NCBI GenBank assembly: GCA_964565415.1 | Contig: CAZMEX010000002.1 | Coordinates: forward strand, 1-64,000 | Source of the DNA: JAIOSM01 sp964565415 | Lineage (GTDB): Bacteria > Desulfobacterota > Desulfobacteria > Desulfobacterales > Desulfobacteraceae | Length of the DNA: 64,000 nt | Direction of reading: 5' to 3' | Shown: positions 25,807-35,887 of the stretch, piece by piece | Layout: each line of letters opens with the position of its first letter | Position numbering within the stretch: the stretch's first letter is position 1 | Notes under the pieces: generated by a model | Seen by the model: only the letters and a program-made list of their open reading frames with translations | Told to the model about the DNA's origin: nothing | Database searches by the model: none | Position numbers and translations under genes: made by a program

Positions 25807-27066
25807 ATGAAAAGAACTCTTATTGTTATAATAGTACTATTTTTCTCTCAGACCGGATGGAGTGAGACTATCAAAATCGGGCTGAATTACCCCCAGACAG
25901 GTCCATTGTCAATTCTTGGACTTGCCCAATATAACGCTGCATTATTAGCCATGGAAGAGATTAACAATCAAGGAGGGATCCTCAATAAAAAAATTCAATT
26001 GATTACTAGAAACACACAATCTAAACCTGCTATTTCTAAAAAAAATGTTCTTGAATTGATTGATCAGGAAAAGTGTGAGATGATTTTTGGTGGTGCTTCA
26101 AGTGCTGTTGCTATTGCAGGAGGTAAAGCTGCCAACTCAAGGGGGAAATTATATTTTGGAACAATGACTGCTTCCAATGCCACCACAGGTATTGATGGGC
26201 ATAAATTTATATTTAGAGAAAGCTATAATGCCTGGATGGCTGCCAAGGGTATTGCCAACTACTTAATGAACGAAAAATTATCCAGCAAAAAATTTTTCTT
26301 TATCACTGCTGATTACACTTGGGGCCGTACCATGGAAAAATCCATCCGTACATTCAGCATGACCACCAACAAAAAGAGACATCGTAGATTTTATACTCCT
26401 TTTCCAGGAGCCACCTATAATGATTTTTCCAATGCTCTCTCCATGGCAAAAGCTGTTAAACCTCAAGTTCTTGTGTTGGTATTATTTGGCAATGACCTGG
26501 TACGCACCCTTACCATGATTGAGGAGATGGGACTTAAGAAAAAATTTAAATCCATTTTAGCAATTACTCTTGATTTAAGCATAGCTAACAGCGCAGGACC
26601 GAAAGTCATGGAAGGAATTATTGGTACTCTCTTCTGGAACTGGCAAGTTCCTTTTAAATATAATTACCCAAGAGGGAAAGAGTTTGTAAAAAAATATGGT
26701 GAGAGATATCATTCATACCCCTCCTCTTCAGCAGGCACTGCCTATACCATTTTATACCAATACAAAGATGCTGTTGAACGTGCAGGAACCCTGGATACCA
26801 GAGCTGTTATTAAGGCACTTGAAGGTCATAAATATATCTCACTAAAAGATGAACAACAATGGCGTACCTTTGATCATCAATCAATACAAACTGTATACAC
26901 GGTTAAATGTAAACCTGCCGAAGATGTTTTAAAGGACAAATTCAAACAAGATTATTTTTCAATTGTAGACACATTGCAAGGAAATAAAGCAGTTCGAAGT
27001 AAAAAATTTTGGCAGCAGATTCGCAAGGAAGCAGGTAAGCCATTGACCCTTCAGTATGAGATATAG
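25807..27066 (+). CDS. Periplasmic amino-acid/amide-type substrate-binding protein 1
   Basis: The protein of 419 residues has a Sec signal peptide (1-about 18, ending near GWS) and a Peripla_BP_6 domain (IKIGLNYPQTGPLS, MIFGGASSAVAIAGG, FFITADYTWGRTMEKS) of the branched-chain amino acid/urea-amide receptor class. ATG 25807 is preferred: AGAGAGG lies about 12 bases upstream, and the start then matches its twin. A GTG at 25792 is also in frame. It is about three-quarters identical by eye to the next gene, a clear tandem duplicate. There is no lipobox, so it is free in the periplasm. No permease gene is nearby; its place in a chemosensory operon suggests a ligand carrier for the receptor. Confidence 0.88.
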   Translation: MKRTLIVIIVLFFSQTGWSETIKIGLNYPQTGPLSILGLAQYNAALLAMEEINNQGGILNKKIQLITRNTQSKPAISKKNVLELIDQEKCEMIFGGASSAVAIAGGKAANSRGKLYFGTMTASNATTGIDGHKFIFRESYNAWMAAKGIANYLMNEKLSSKKFFFITADYTWGRTMEKSIRTFSMTTNKKRHRRFYTPFPGATYNDFSNALSMAKAVKPQVLVLVLFGNDLVRTLTMIEEMGLKKKFKSILAITLDLSIANSAGPKVMEGIIGTLFWNWQVPFKYNYPRGKEFVKKYGERYHSYPSSSAGTAYTILYQYKDAVERAGTLDTRAVIKALEGHKYISLKDEQQWRTFDHQSIQTVYTVKCKPAEDVLKDKFKQDYFSIVDTLQGNKAVRSKKFWQQIRKEAGKPLTLQYEI

Positions 27067-27174
27067 GAAATTGAAAGCTCATAAAAAGAGTTGAATTGCT
27101 TATTGACATGATTTTATGCCCTGAAGATAAAACTTATTGTTCAGGTAAACATTGATTGCAATAAGGAGGTACAC

Positions 27175-28440
27175 ATGAAACACCTTAAAATAATTCTTGT
27201 TCCATTATTATTCCTATCTCTTTTTTCCCAGATAGGATGGGCAGAAGTCATTAAAATCGGGCTGAATTACCCCCAGACAGGACCCTATTCAGTTCAAGGA
27301 CAAGCCCAGCAGAATGCAGCAATTTTAGCTATTGAAGAGATTAACAATAAGGGAGGAATCCTTGGCAGACAAATTGAGTTAATCACCAGAGACACGCAAT
27401 CAAAACCTGATATTTCCACAAAAAATGTCCTTGAATTGATTGATAAGGAAAGATGTGAGATGATCTTTGGTGGCTCTTCAAGCGCTGTTGCCATTGCCGG
27501 AGGTAAAGCTGCTAAATCCAGAGGAAAACTATATTTTGGAACATTGACCTACTCCAATACAACAACAGGTACTGAAGGGAATAAATATTTATTTCGGGAA
27601 TGTTATAATGCCTGGATGGGTGCTAAAGGTCTTGCCACGTATCTAATGAATCAAAAATTGACCAGTAAAAAATTTTTTTTTATTACTGCTGACTACTCCT
27701 GGGGAAGAACCACGGAAAAATCCATCCGCACTTTTAGCATGACCAACAATGACAAGAGGCATAAAAGATTTTATGTTCCATTTCCCGGTGCCACTTATAA
27801 AAATTTTGCCAATGCATTGTCCATGGCAAAAGCAATAAAACCCCAGGTATTGGTACTGGTTTTGTTTGGAAAGGATATGGCACGTGCTCTTACCATGCTT
27901 GAGGAGATGGGATTAAAGAAAAATTTTCAAGCCATTATGGTCCCTAATCTTACCTTAGGTATGGCAACAAGCGCTGGACCAAAGGTTATGGAAGGGGTCA
28001 TCGGCACTGTCCCCTGGAGTTGGAATGTTCCTTTTAAATATGATTATGAAAAAGGAAAGAAGTTTGTAAAAAAATTCAGTGAAAGATATCACTCATATCC
28101 CTCCTCCTCTGCTGGTTCTGCCTATACAATTCTATATCAGTATAAAGAAGCAGTTCAACGTGCCGGAACATTTGATACCAAACCTGTTATTAAAGCACTT
28201 GAAAACCATAAATATACATCTTTAAAGGATGAACAGCAATGGCGTGCCTTTGATCACCAATCTGTGCAAACTGTTTATACAGTTAAATGCAGATCAGCAG
28301 AAGATGTATTAAAAGATAAATTCAAACAAAACTATTTTACAATCGTTGATACTTTACCTGGTACTGATGCTGTTCGCAGTAAAGAGCTATGGCAAAAAAT
28401 TCGAACAGAAGCTGGCAAACCACCAGTACTTCAGTATTAG
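27175..28440 (+). CDS. Periplasmic amino-acid/amide-type substrate-binding protein 2
   Basis: This is the 421-residue twin of the preceding gene, with the same signal peptide layout (ending GWA) and binding domain (VIKIGLNYPQTGPYS, MIFGGSSSAVAIAGG, YHSYPSSSAGSAYT). Differences cluster in loops such as TLTYSNTTTGTEG versus TMTASNATTGIDG, and MVPNLTLGMATSAG versus LAITLDLSIANSAG, so the two may prefer different ligands. AAGGAGG lies 7 bases before the ATG. The 108-bp gap after gene 1 holds no evident promoter or terminator. Confidence 0.88.
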   Translation: MKHLKIILVPLLFLSLFSQIGWAEVIKIGLNYPQTGPYSVQGQAQQNAAILAIEEINNKGGILGRQIELITRDTQSKPDISTKNVLELIDKERCEMIFGGSSSAVAIAGGKAAKSRGKLYFGTLTYSNTTTGTEGNKYLFRECYNAWMGAKGLATYLMNQKLTSKKFFFITADYSWGRTTEKSIRTFSMTNNDKRHKRFYVPFPGATYKNFANALSMAKAIKPQVLVLVLFGKDMARALTMLEEMGLKKNFQAIMVPNLTLGMATSAGPKVMEGVIGTVPWSWNVPFKYDYEKGKKFVKKFSERYHSYPSSSAGSAYTILYQYKEAVQRAGTFDTKPVIKALENHKYTSLKDEQQWRAFDHQSVQTVYTVKCRSAEDVLKDKFKQNYFTIVDTLPGTDAVRSKELWQKIRTEAGKPPVLQY

Positions 28441-28461
28441 CAATATTTGAGATGATTAATA

Positions 28462-29325
28462 ATGAAAATAAATAAAGCCAAATTTTTTAAATCAGTATTT
28501 AAGCGGTCTTCTAAAAATTCAACCAATTGTAAGTTAGATAAAGATACAATAAAACTGCTTAATGTTCTGGATGGTGAAAAATCAGTAAAAGAGATTTTAC
28601 ATGCCACAGGTTTTTCTGCTGGAAAAGTCGGTAAGATAATAGTGATCTTGTACAAACAAGGGCTTATAAATTTTGTACTGCAAAACATTCTGTTGCTCAA
28701 CAATGCAGATTTTGACTATATTACATATACACTTACCAGGTACAGCGGTCCTGGTGCTTCCATCCATTTAAATAATGCTATGTCAAAACTTGGTTTTAAT
28801 AAATTTGATTATCCTGTAAAATTAGTTCCTAATTTGATACATGGTCTCTCCTTAAAAATAAACAACTATGAGAACCGTGATGTATTTAAGAAATATTGCC
28901 ACAGGTACCTTGCGTCCAAATATTCAATAAAAGAAGCTCTTGGTCCATTTGATGATTCCATAGTAAAAAAGATATTAGTTGTGGAAGACAGCCCAACCAC
29001 AAGAAAAGTTATTAGAATGAACCTTGAAAATCATGGCTTTCTTGTAGTTGAGTCCGATGATGGTGTAGCAGCTTTGAGTAAACTCAATTTTGAAAGACCT
29101 GATCTTGTTATATTGGATGTTATGCTGCCCAAACTAGATGGTTACAGTATACTCTATATGATCAGGCACAACAGTGAATTAAAAGAGATACCTGTGATTA
29201 TGTTAACCAGTAAAGACAGCTTGAAAGACAGAGTAAAAGGAAAATTTTCACCAGCAAATGTTTATCTGACAAAACCATTTGACCCGGATAAGCTGATCAC
29301 TGAAGTGGAAAAGCATATAAATTAA
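28462..29325 (+). CDS. Response regulator with N-terminal helical domain and C-terminal receiver (PatA/PilG-like layout)
   Basis: The 287-residue protein places its receiver at the C-terminus (about 169-287; ILVVEDSPTTRKV, phospho-acceptor Asp219 in LVILDVMLPKLDG, switch residues in VIMLTSK, LTKPF). Residues about 25-70 look like a winged helix (LLNVLDGEKSVKEILHATG, KVGKIIVILYKQGLI), and residues 80-165 are unassigned. The order resembles cyanobacterial PatA/PixG regulators of taxis, though I do not recognise the PATAN domain itself. It is followed by a stand-alone receiver and a CheW, the same order as pixG-pixH-pixI. An output on motility machinery is inference. Confidence 0.8.
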   Translation: MKINKAKFFKSVFKRSSKNSTNCKLDKDTIKLLNVLDGEKSVKEILHATGFSAGKVGKIIVILYKQGLINFVLQNILLLNNADFDYITYTLTRYSGPGASIHLNNAMSKLGFNKFDYPVKLVPNLIHGLSLKINNYENRDVFKKYCHRYLASKYSIKEALGPFDDSIVKKILVVEDSPTTRKVIRMNLENHGFLVVESDDGVAALSKLNFERPDLVILDVMLPKLDGYSILYMIRHNSELKEIPVIMLTSKDSLKDRVKGKFSPANVYLTKPFDPDKLITEVEKHIN

Positions 29326-29388
29326 AGATTGAATTAGTTTGAAGATTTTTTTATAATATTAACAAATATCTAGGAGATAAACAAAGAA

Positions 29389-29754
29389 ATGACTAAAAAA
29401 ATACTTGTTGTGGATGATAGTCCAACCGGATTAAAATCTGCATGCGCTGTTTTAAAACAATATGATATCATAACTGCAACTGACGGGAAACAAGCTTTGG
29501 AAAAAGCTCAGGCTGAAAAACCAGACCTTATTGTTCTCGATGTTATTATGCCGAACATGGATGGATTTCAAGCGTGTAGAAAAATAAAAAAATCACCTGC
29601 ACTTAAAAACATCCCTGTGATTATGCTAACAAGCAAAGACCAGAAATCTGATAAATTCTGGGGTGAAAAACAAGGTGCAGATGTTTATTTAACCAAACCA
29701 TGTGAAAATACCGTTCTGCTAAACGAGGTAGATCAAATGCTTGGCAAAGGGTAA
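29389..29754 (+). CDS. Single-domain response regulator (CheY/PilH-like)
   Basis: This 121-residue stand-alone receiver has VVDDSP, phospho-acceptor Asp51 (LIVLDVIMPNMDGF), IPVIMLTSK and the conserved lysine in YLTKPC. It has no output domain, so it acts by protein contact, like CheY or PilH. AGGAG lies 12 bases before the ATG. It is close in sequence to the receiver of the preceding gene. Confidence 0.92.
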   Translation: MTKKILVVDDSPTGLKSACAVLKQYDIITATDGKQALEKAQAEKPDLIVLDVIMPNMDGFQACRKIKKSPALKNIPVIMLTSKDQKSDKFWGEKQGADVYLTKPCENTVLLNEVDQMLGKG

Positions 29755-29761
29755 GTTTAAA

Positions 29762-30424
29762 ATGAAAAAAGCCAAAAAAAAGAAAGCCAGCAAAAAAAGT
29801 AATGCTGATCTTTTAGATAGCAATTCAGAATCAAATCTTGCCCAATTGATTGCTGATATTGATACAGACCTAAAAAATGCACATCACCACACACAGGATA
29901 CTGCCCAGTTTGATGAAGCTAAGACTCAGGACAGAGTTGAGCTTGGACGACATATATGCGTTGAGCTTGGAGGTAGACAACTTGCTATCCCTTTAACTTC
30001 TGTCCTGGAAACAGGAAGAGACTTACCTGTACAACCACTTCCATTGCTCCCTGAATGGATAATCGGCATTGCAAATATCAGAGGGGAAATCGTTTCAATG
30101 GTTAACCTCAATCTTTTTTTTGATTTAAAAAACAGCTCATCTGACCAGAAACAGATGCAGAGTGAATCCAAACCCTATATTATTGTACATAACAAAAACC
30201 TGAAAATTGCTGTTACAGTTGATAAAATTCTAATAACTCGCTCGCTCTTTTCAATAAAAACTGAGAACTTAAAACAGATAGAAAAAAAGGATATGCTATC
30301 AAAACATTTTTCCGGTCATGCGTTTTATGAGGAAAAAAACACCAATGCCCAAAAAGAGGTGTTCCTTTTTGACCTGGACAAGCTACTTTCTTCAAATCAC
30401 TTACATGACTTTTCTACAACATAA
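29762..30424 (+). CDS. CheW-like coupling protein with basic N-terminus
   Basis: This 220-residue protein starts with a lysine-rich strip (MKKAKKKKASKKS) and a linker of about 60 residues. The CheW domain follows (about 70-215; CVELGGRQLAIPLTSVLETGRDL, LPEWIIGIANIRGEIVSMVNL). ATG 29762, with AAAGGG 11 bases upstream, is preferred over the in-frame TTG at 29741. It would couple CheA to the receptor. The basic tail might bind the acidic tail of the receptor, which is speculation. Confidence 0.88.
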   Translation: MKKAKKKKASKKSNADLLDSNSESNLAQLIADIDTDLKNAHHHTQDTAQFDEAKTQDRVELGRHICVELGGRQLAIPLTSVLETGRDLPVQPLPLLPEWIIGIANIRGEIVSMVNLNLFFDLKNSSSDQKQMQSESKPYIIVHNKNLKIAVTVDKILITRSLFSIKTENLKQIEKKDMLSKHFSGHAFYEEKNTNAQKEVFLFDLDKLLSSNHLHDFSTT

Positions 30425-30457
30425 CCTTACCATGCGTGTCAGTAAAGGAGGCACTTA

Positions 30458-33400
30458 ATGACAAAACCACTTGATAAGAAAGTCTTGCTTGGTCTTATTA
30501 AAGAGGTCAAGAACTTTCTACCTGAGATGGAAAAGCTTCTAGTGCAGCTTTCAGTAAAAGGCAACAATAAAAAACAGATAATAACCAAACTGCATGATCT
30601 TACTACTACTATCATTGGTGCGACCTCCATCGTAAATCTGGATGAGCTTACTAACACTGCAACCATTGTGAATAATGCTTTAAGCGATATTATTGAAGAC
30701 AAACTTGCCCTTAATCCAAAACTCATCAAGGTCATGACTGAAACCATCAAAAATATGAATAAGTATTGTCTGTCTCTTGAAACATCAAATAATGTGGATG
30801 ATACACTCTATAAGCACACCTTGTCAGCATTTAGTAAATTCAAAAAACGTTCAAACAAAGACCTTAATGTCAAAAAATCCAATAAACAAAAAGAGAAGTC
30901 TGAGGAAACTTTCTTTAATGAAATGATGGAAGATGATGACTTTGATGACTTTTTTGAAGATCTTGATATAGAGATATTTGATGAAGATGACACATCATCT
31001 GATAATATTCTGGAAATTGATGATTCAGAAACAATTGAGATGGAAATAGTAGAAGCAGACCAACCTGAAACCTCTCAAGATGCAGTTTCAGAAAAATTTC
31101 CTACAGACGATGATTCAGACATATTGGATTTGGAAATTGATGATTCATTTATTGCTGCCATTGATCCAGAACTCTTAGAAATCTTTAATGAAGAGTCAAT
31201 TGATCACCTTGAAAAAATTGCTCAACTGCTTAACTTACTTTCACCTTCCATTACCAAACAAACCAAGCTAAGCGATGAACACCGGGAAATGTTACATCAT
31301 ATCAGACGATCAGTGCATACATTAAAGGGTGCTGCAGCGGTTATTGGTATTAAAACAGTTGCAAGCTTTGGACATGATTTTGAAGACTTCCTTGACTGGC
31401 TGCATGATGAAGCNNNNNNNNNNNNNNNNNNNNNNNNNNNNNNNNNNNNNNNNNNNNNNNNNNNNNNNNNNNNNNNNNNNNNNNNNNNNNNNNNNNNNNN
31501 NNNNNNNNNNNNNTTGACCCGGAAATTAAAATTGACAAAGAAATTAATAAAATTATTAGCATATTCAAAGCTATACTAACTGATCCATCCAATTCTATTC
31601 TTGAAGAAAAACAAAAACCTAAAAGTAAGGATAGAGTTGAAGATAAACCTGTTGCTGAACCTGTTGACCAAATTATAGAGCAACCAAAAGTCCAGCAGAT
31701 TAAAGCTTCCAAAACACTCCATACTGATGACAACGACCTTAAAATACCGGATTTAAAAACTGATGATACTGATGGTATTAAAATGGCTGACTCAATGACT
31801 GCTAATATAGACCCTGAACTTTTGGAAATATTTAATGAAGAGTCAACAGATCATCTTGAGATGATCGCTAAACAGCTTAATCTGCTTTCACATTCTATCC
31901 TTGACCATACAACTATCAATGATGAATATCGAGAAATATTACATCACATCAGGCGATCAGTACATACATTAAAGGGCGCTGCAGCGGTTATTGGTATTAA
32001 AACAGTTGCAAGCTTTGGACATGATTTTGAAGACTTCCTTGACTGGCTGCATGATGAAGCGGATACACTGTCTCCTGACATTGTCGCAGCAATGCTGGAT
32101 GGCACTGATATTTTGGAAAAACTTTCTGTTGATCCGGAAATTAACATTGACAATGAAATTGATAAAATTATTCAACTTTTCAAAGTTATACTGACTGATT
32201 CATCCCATGCTGTTCTTAAGGAAAAACAAAAAGCAAAACTTGAGAGTAAGGATAGAGCTGAAGATAAACCAGTTGGGAAGCCAATTGAGAAGCCAGTTGA
32301 TAAACCAGTTGATGAATCAGTTGACCAAACCATGGAGCAGGCAAAAGTTCAGCAGGTTGAAGCTTCCAAAACACTCCATACTGATGGCAATGACCTTGAA
32401 ATACCAGATCCAGCAACTGATGATACTGATGGCACTGATGGTACTGATGGTACTACTGATAGCATAAAAACAGATGATTCAATGGCAGCCCGTATTGACC
32501 CTGAACTGTTAGAAAGCTTTAATGAAGAGTCAACTGATCATCTTGAGAAAATCAATCAGCAGCTCAATCTGCTTTCACATTCTGTTCTTGATAATACAAC
32601 TATTAATGATGAATATCGGGAAATATTACATCACATCAGACGATCAGTACACACATTAAAGGGCGCTGCAGCAGTAATTGGTATTAAATCCGTTGCAAGC
32701 TTTGGTCATGATTTTGAAGACTTCCTTGACTGGCTGCATGATGAAGCTGACATCTTGTCCCCTGACATTGTCGCAGCAATGCTGGATGGCACTGATATTT
32801 TGGAAAAACTTTCTGTTGACCCGAAAATTAACATTGACAATGATATCAGTAAAACTAATAGTACATTTAAAAATATCCTGACTGACTCATCCAATGCTGT
32901 TCTTGAAAAAGAGAAAAAAACAGAACCTGAAAGTATTAAAGGTATAGCAGACGAACTGGTCGACGACACAGCTGACAAGTCAGTTCATAAACCAGTTGAT
33001 GAACCAGTTGATGAACCAGCCAAAAAAACAGTTGTTGAACCTGTCTATGAAGCTGTCAAAGAACAAGTTGATAAACCAATCAAAGAACCTGTTGATAAAC
33101 CAGCAGATAAACCCTCGGTCAAGAAACCAATTGGTAAGCCAGTGGAAGAATTATTAGACACACTGATAGACAAGCCCATTGGTAAAGCAGTTGATAAATT
33201 GGCTGGTGTAGTGATTGATCAACCAGTAGACCAACCAATTTCTAAACCAGAGATCAAACAGGTTAAAGTTTCCAAAACACTGCGTGTTGGTATGGAAAAA
33301 ATTGATCAAATGGTTGGTCTTATCGGCGATATGACCATTAATCTCAGCAGCCATGAGGATTCTTCTCAATATTTTCAGACTACTTTAGGCGAATTTGATA

Positions 33401-35121
33401 ACACAATGAAGAGGTTGAAAAATATTACTTTAAATCTCGAGGCTGGTTTTGAACTTGCAGCAGCAATTCCTAAATTAAATACTGTTAAAGGATCGACCCA
33501 TAAAGAAGATCAAGCATCAGATGATTTTGATCCTTTAGAGATGGATCAATATTCTGACCTTAATATAATGATTCGTTCACTGCATGAGGCTGTTGCAGAT
33601 TTAAACTCAATCATGGATCAGACATTAAATGTGCATAATTCCTGGCAAGCAACAATCACAAGACAACAAAGAGTTGTCAATGAAATACAAAATTCCATGC
33701 AGCTTATCAAAATGGCACCTTTTGCCAACTTGTCCAACCGTCTGCATAAAACAGTGCGAGAGTCTGCACGTCTCACTGAGAAGTCTGTTCAGCTTATCAT
33801 TGAGGGAGATTCTATGGAGATGGATACCCATGTGTGGAATCTTTTAGCAGACCCTTTGATGCATTTGCTGCGAAACTCTGTTGATCATGGTATTGAAAAC
33901 CCGGAAGATCGTCAAAAACTCAGCAAACCAAAACTTGCAACAATCAATATTAAGTGTATCCGTCGGGGAAGCTGGCTGAATATGCATATTTCTGATGATG
34001 GGAAAGGCCTTGACTATGAAGCAATCAGAAACAAAGCTTTTAAATTATATCCAACAGCAAATGTATCAACCATGGACAATGCTGATTTAACCAACCTTAT
34101 TTTCAAACAAGGCTTCACCATAAAAACAAAAGCCACTTCGATTTCAGGACGTGGTGTTGGTCTGGATGTTGTGAATTATGCTGTTAAGCAACTCAACGGA
34201 AGTATTGAAGTTATATCAAATAAAAATAAAGGCACTGAATTCATTTTCCGCTTACCCATTGCAGTTGCCCAGCTTCCAGCACTTATAGTAAGATTTGGTC
34301 AGCAGGAATTTGCTGTACCATTACGCGACATTACACGGGTTTTTAGAATCAATCAGAACCAGAGTACTAAGGATAGTTTTGAACTGGATAACACAATATT
34401 ACCACTGCTCAGACCAGCTGAAATCATGGGTCTGGAACCTGACCCTGAATCGGCTGAGGATAACCCTTTTGTACTTTCGGTCGATGTGGGAAGCAAGAGT
34501 GGTGTTATAGTAACAGATGCAATTATTGGCAGAAAAGATGTGGTGTTCAAAAATCTAGGCTCCCATCTCCATAATTCAGTCCCATGCATTGCTGGAGCAA
34601 CTATTTTAGGTAACGGCAGTTTACTTCCCATTTTAAATACTGAAGAATTATTCTTAGAACAACAAGCTTCTAAAGAACTTGTAACTGCTTCTGATACAAA
34701 AACTGATAAAATTATTAAATCCCATAAAATTTTGATTGTTGATGACTCCATAAGTATAAGAAAGGTATTAACCAATTTTATAAACAATCATGGCTGGCAA
34801 CCATTTACAGCAAAAGATGGTGCAGATGCCGTGGAAAAAATTCGAGACGACTCCTTTGATCTTATACTTCTGGATATTGAAATGCCGCGTATGAATGGTT
34901 TTGATGTACTTTTATTCATGCAATCGCGCGATGCCTTTAAGGATATCCCTGTTCTCATGCTAACATCAAGAAGTGCAAAAAAATATAGAGATAAAGCTAC
35001 AGAACTTGGTGCAAACGGATTTATTACCAAGCCCTTTAAGGATGATGAATTATTATCTCGTATTAATGATCATATTAAACCTGCCTTATCAACCAAAAAA
35101 GTAAAAACAGGAAATTTATAA
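30458..35121 (+). CDS. CheA histidine kinase with repeated Hpt domains and C-terminal receiver (ChpA/PixL-like); split by an assembly gap
   Basis: The parts before and after the 100-N gap form one gene: the placeholder breaks the frame, but a 68-base gap, as predicted from the sister repeats, restores it. Order: a degenerate Hpt-like domain (KLHDLTTTIIGATS), an acidic linker, three near-identical Hpt modules with the phospho-site VHTLKGAA (His codons 31316, 31963, 32650), linkers rich in KPVDKPVDE-like repeats, a dimerisation region, the kinase domain (LLRNSVDHGIENPEDR, ISDDGKGLD, SISGRGVGLDVV), a CheW-like domain and a receiver (LIVDDSISIRKV, DLILLDIEMPRMNG). At 1,500 or more residues it exceeds most CheA proteins and resembles ChpA. 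It should phosphorylate the two regulators encoded upstream. Confidence 0.92.
31160..32880 (+). repeat. Tandem Hpt-coding repeats within cheA
   Basis: Units begin at about 31160, 31807 and 32494 with IDPELLE-coding sequence and run through the Hpt core into DILEKLSVDP. The DNA is almost identical for long stretches between units 2 and 3 (for example around 32020-32120 and 32710-32810). The spacing is about 620-690 bp. Such similarity suggests recent duplication or gene conversion and explains the assembly break in unit 1. Confidence 0.85.
31414..31513. other. Assembly gap (100 N) inside the first Hpt repeat of cheA
   Basis: Exactly 100 N. Bases on either side (HDEA before, DPEIKID after) match one Hpt unit from which 68 bases are missing, judged from unit 2. 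The true gap could be 68 bases or that plus one or more whole repeat units. Confidence 0.95.
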
Positions 35122-35122
35122 A

Positions 35123-35881
35123 ATGGATAAAGTGTGTTTAATTAAAGCTGGTCATTTTACTCTAGGAATTAACACTTCACACATAGCCTCTTTTTTAAAT
35201 ATTAATAACCTCAAGAGAGATGAGTTTAGCAAGACCGGAGCTAAACTTCTTTATTTAAAATCTTTCCTTACACAAAAGCATCATGATATATCAGGCTCTG
35301 AGATCCTTATTTTAAAAAAGATAAATAAACAAGCCGGTTTAGCGCTTTTGATTGACAATACAGTTAAAAAAATAACCTTTCCAACCAAATTTGAACCATA
35401 CCCTCTTCTCCATCCTGAACTTGCTGAAAAATGCTGCCCCAAAATTTTTATCCATGAAAATCAGATTGTATTACTGATTTATCCAAAACAATTGATTAAA
35501 ACCATTGAGACGTTACGAACAGATCATGGCTTAATTACCCTGAAAGATTTAATGCCTTTACTGCCGGAAAAACATACTACTCCTGCTCCTACTATGCCTG
35601 ATAACCCTGATATAGGTGAAGAAAACAGGCAGAGTAATGAGCCAGAACCTGAGATAGATGATAAAACAATCAGTACACTGGTAGCCTGGACTTTTAATAA
35701 ATTCAATAGCAATGAAAAAATGACCATATCAGCAGAGGACTTACCCAAAGGATTGATACAACAACAGGGGTTAGGAAATGAACTGTTGCAACAGCTTATT
35801 GATCAAACAGTCCTACAGTGTGAAAAGACACGATATGAAACCATGAAAAATACTATTAAGAAAAAATTAAATGATATGTAA
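35123..35881 (+). CDS. Divergent CheW-like protein at the end of the chemosensory operon
   Basis: This 252-residue protein starts one base after the cheA stop, so its translation is probably coupled. The first 130 residues resemble a degraded CheW fold (VCLIKAGHFTLGINTSHIASFL, LALLIDNTVKKITFP); the rest is an acidic, proline-rich linker and a helical tail. The assignment rests mainly on position and weak similarity. It ends 6 bases from the convergent PBP1A gene with no terminator between. Confidence 0.6.
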   Translation: MDKVCLIKAGHFTLGINTSHIASFLNINNLKRDEFSKTGAKLLYLKSFLTQKHHDISGSEILILKKINKQAGLALLIDNTVKKITFPTKFEPYPLLHPELAEKCCPKIFIHENQIVLLIYPKQLIKTIETLRTDHGLITLKDLMPLLPEKHTTPAPTMPDNPDIGEENRQSNEPEPEIDDKTISTLVAWTFNKFNSNEKMTISAEDLPKGLIQQQGLGNELLQQLIDQTVLQCEKTRYETMKNTIKKKLNDM

Positions 35882-35887
35882 TGGTAA

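Noticed and set aside
25792..28440. Two binding proteins as part of an ABC importer operon
   Set aside because: No permease or ATPase gene of the Liv/Urt type occurs in the operon or anywhere else in the window.
31783..35121. Separate cheA gene starting after the gap
   Set aside because: Upstream frame continues the same Hpt/linker sequence; the break comes from the 100-N placeholder, not from biology.
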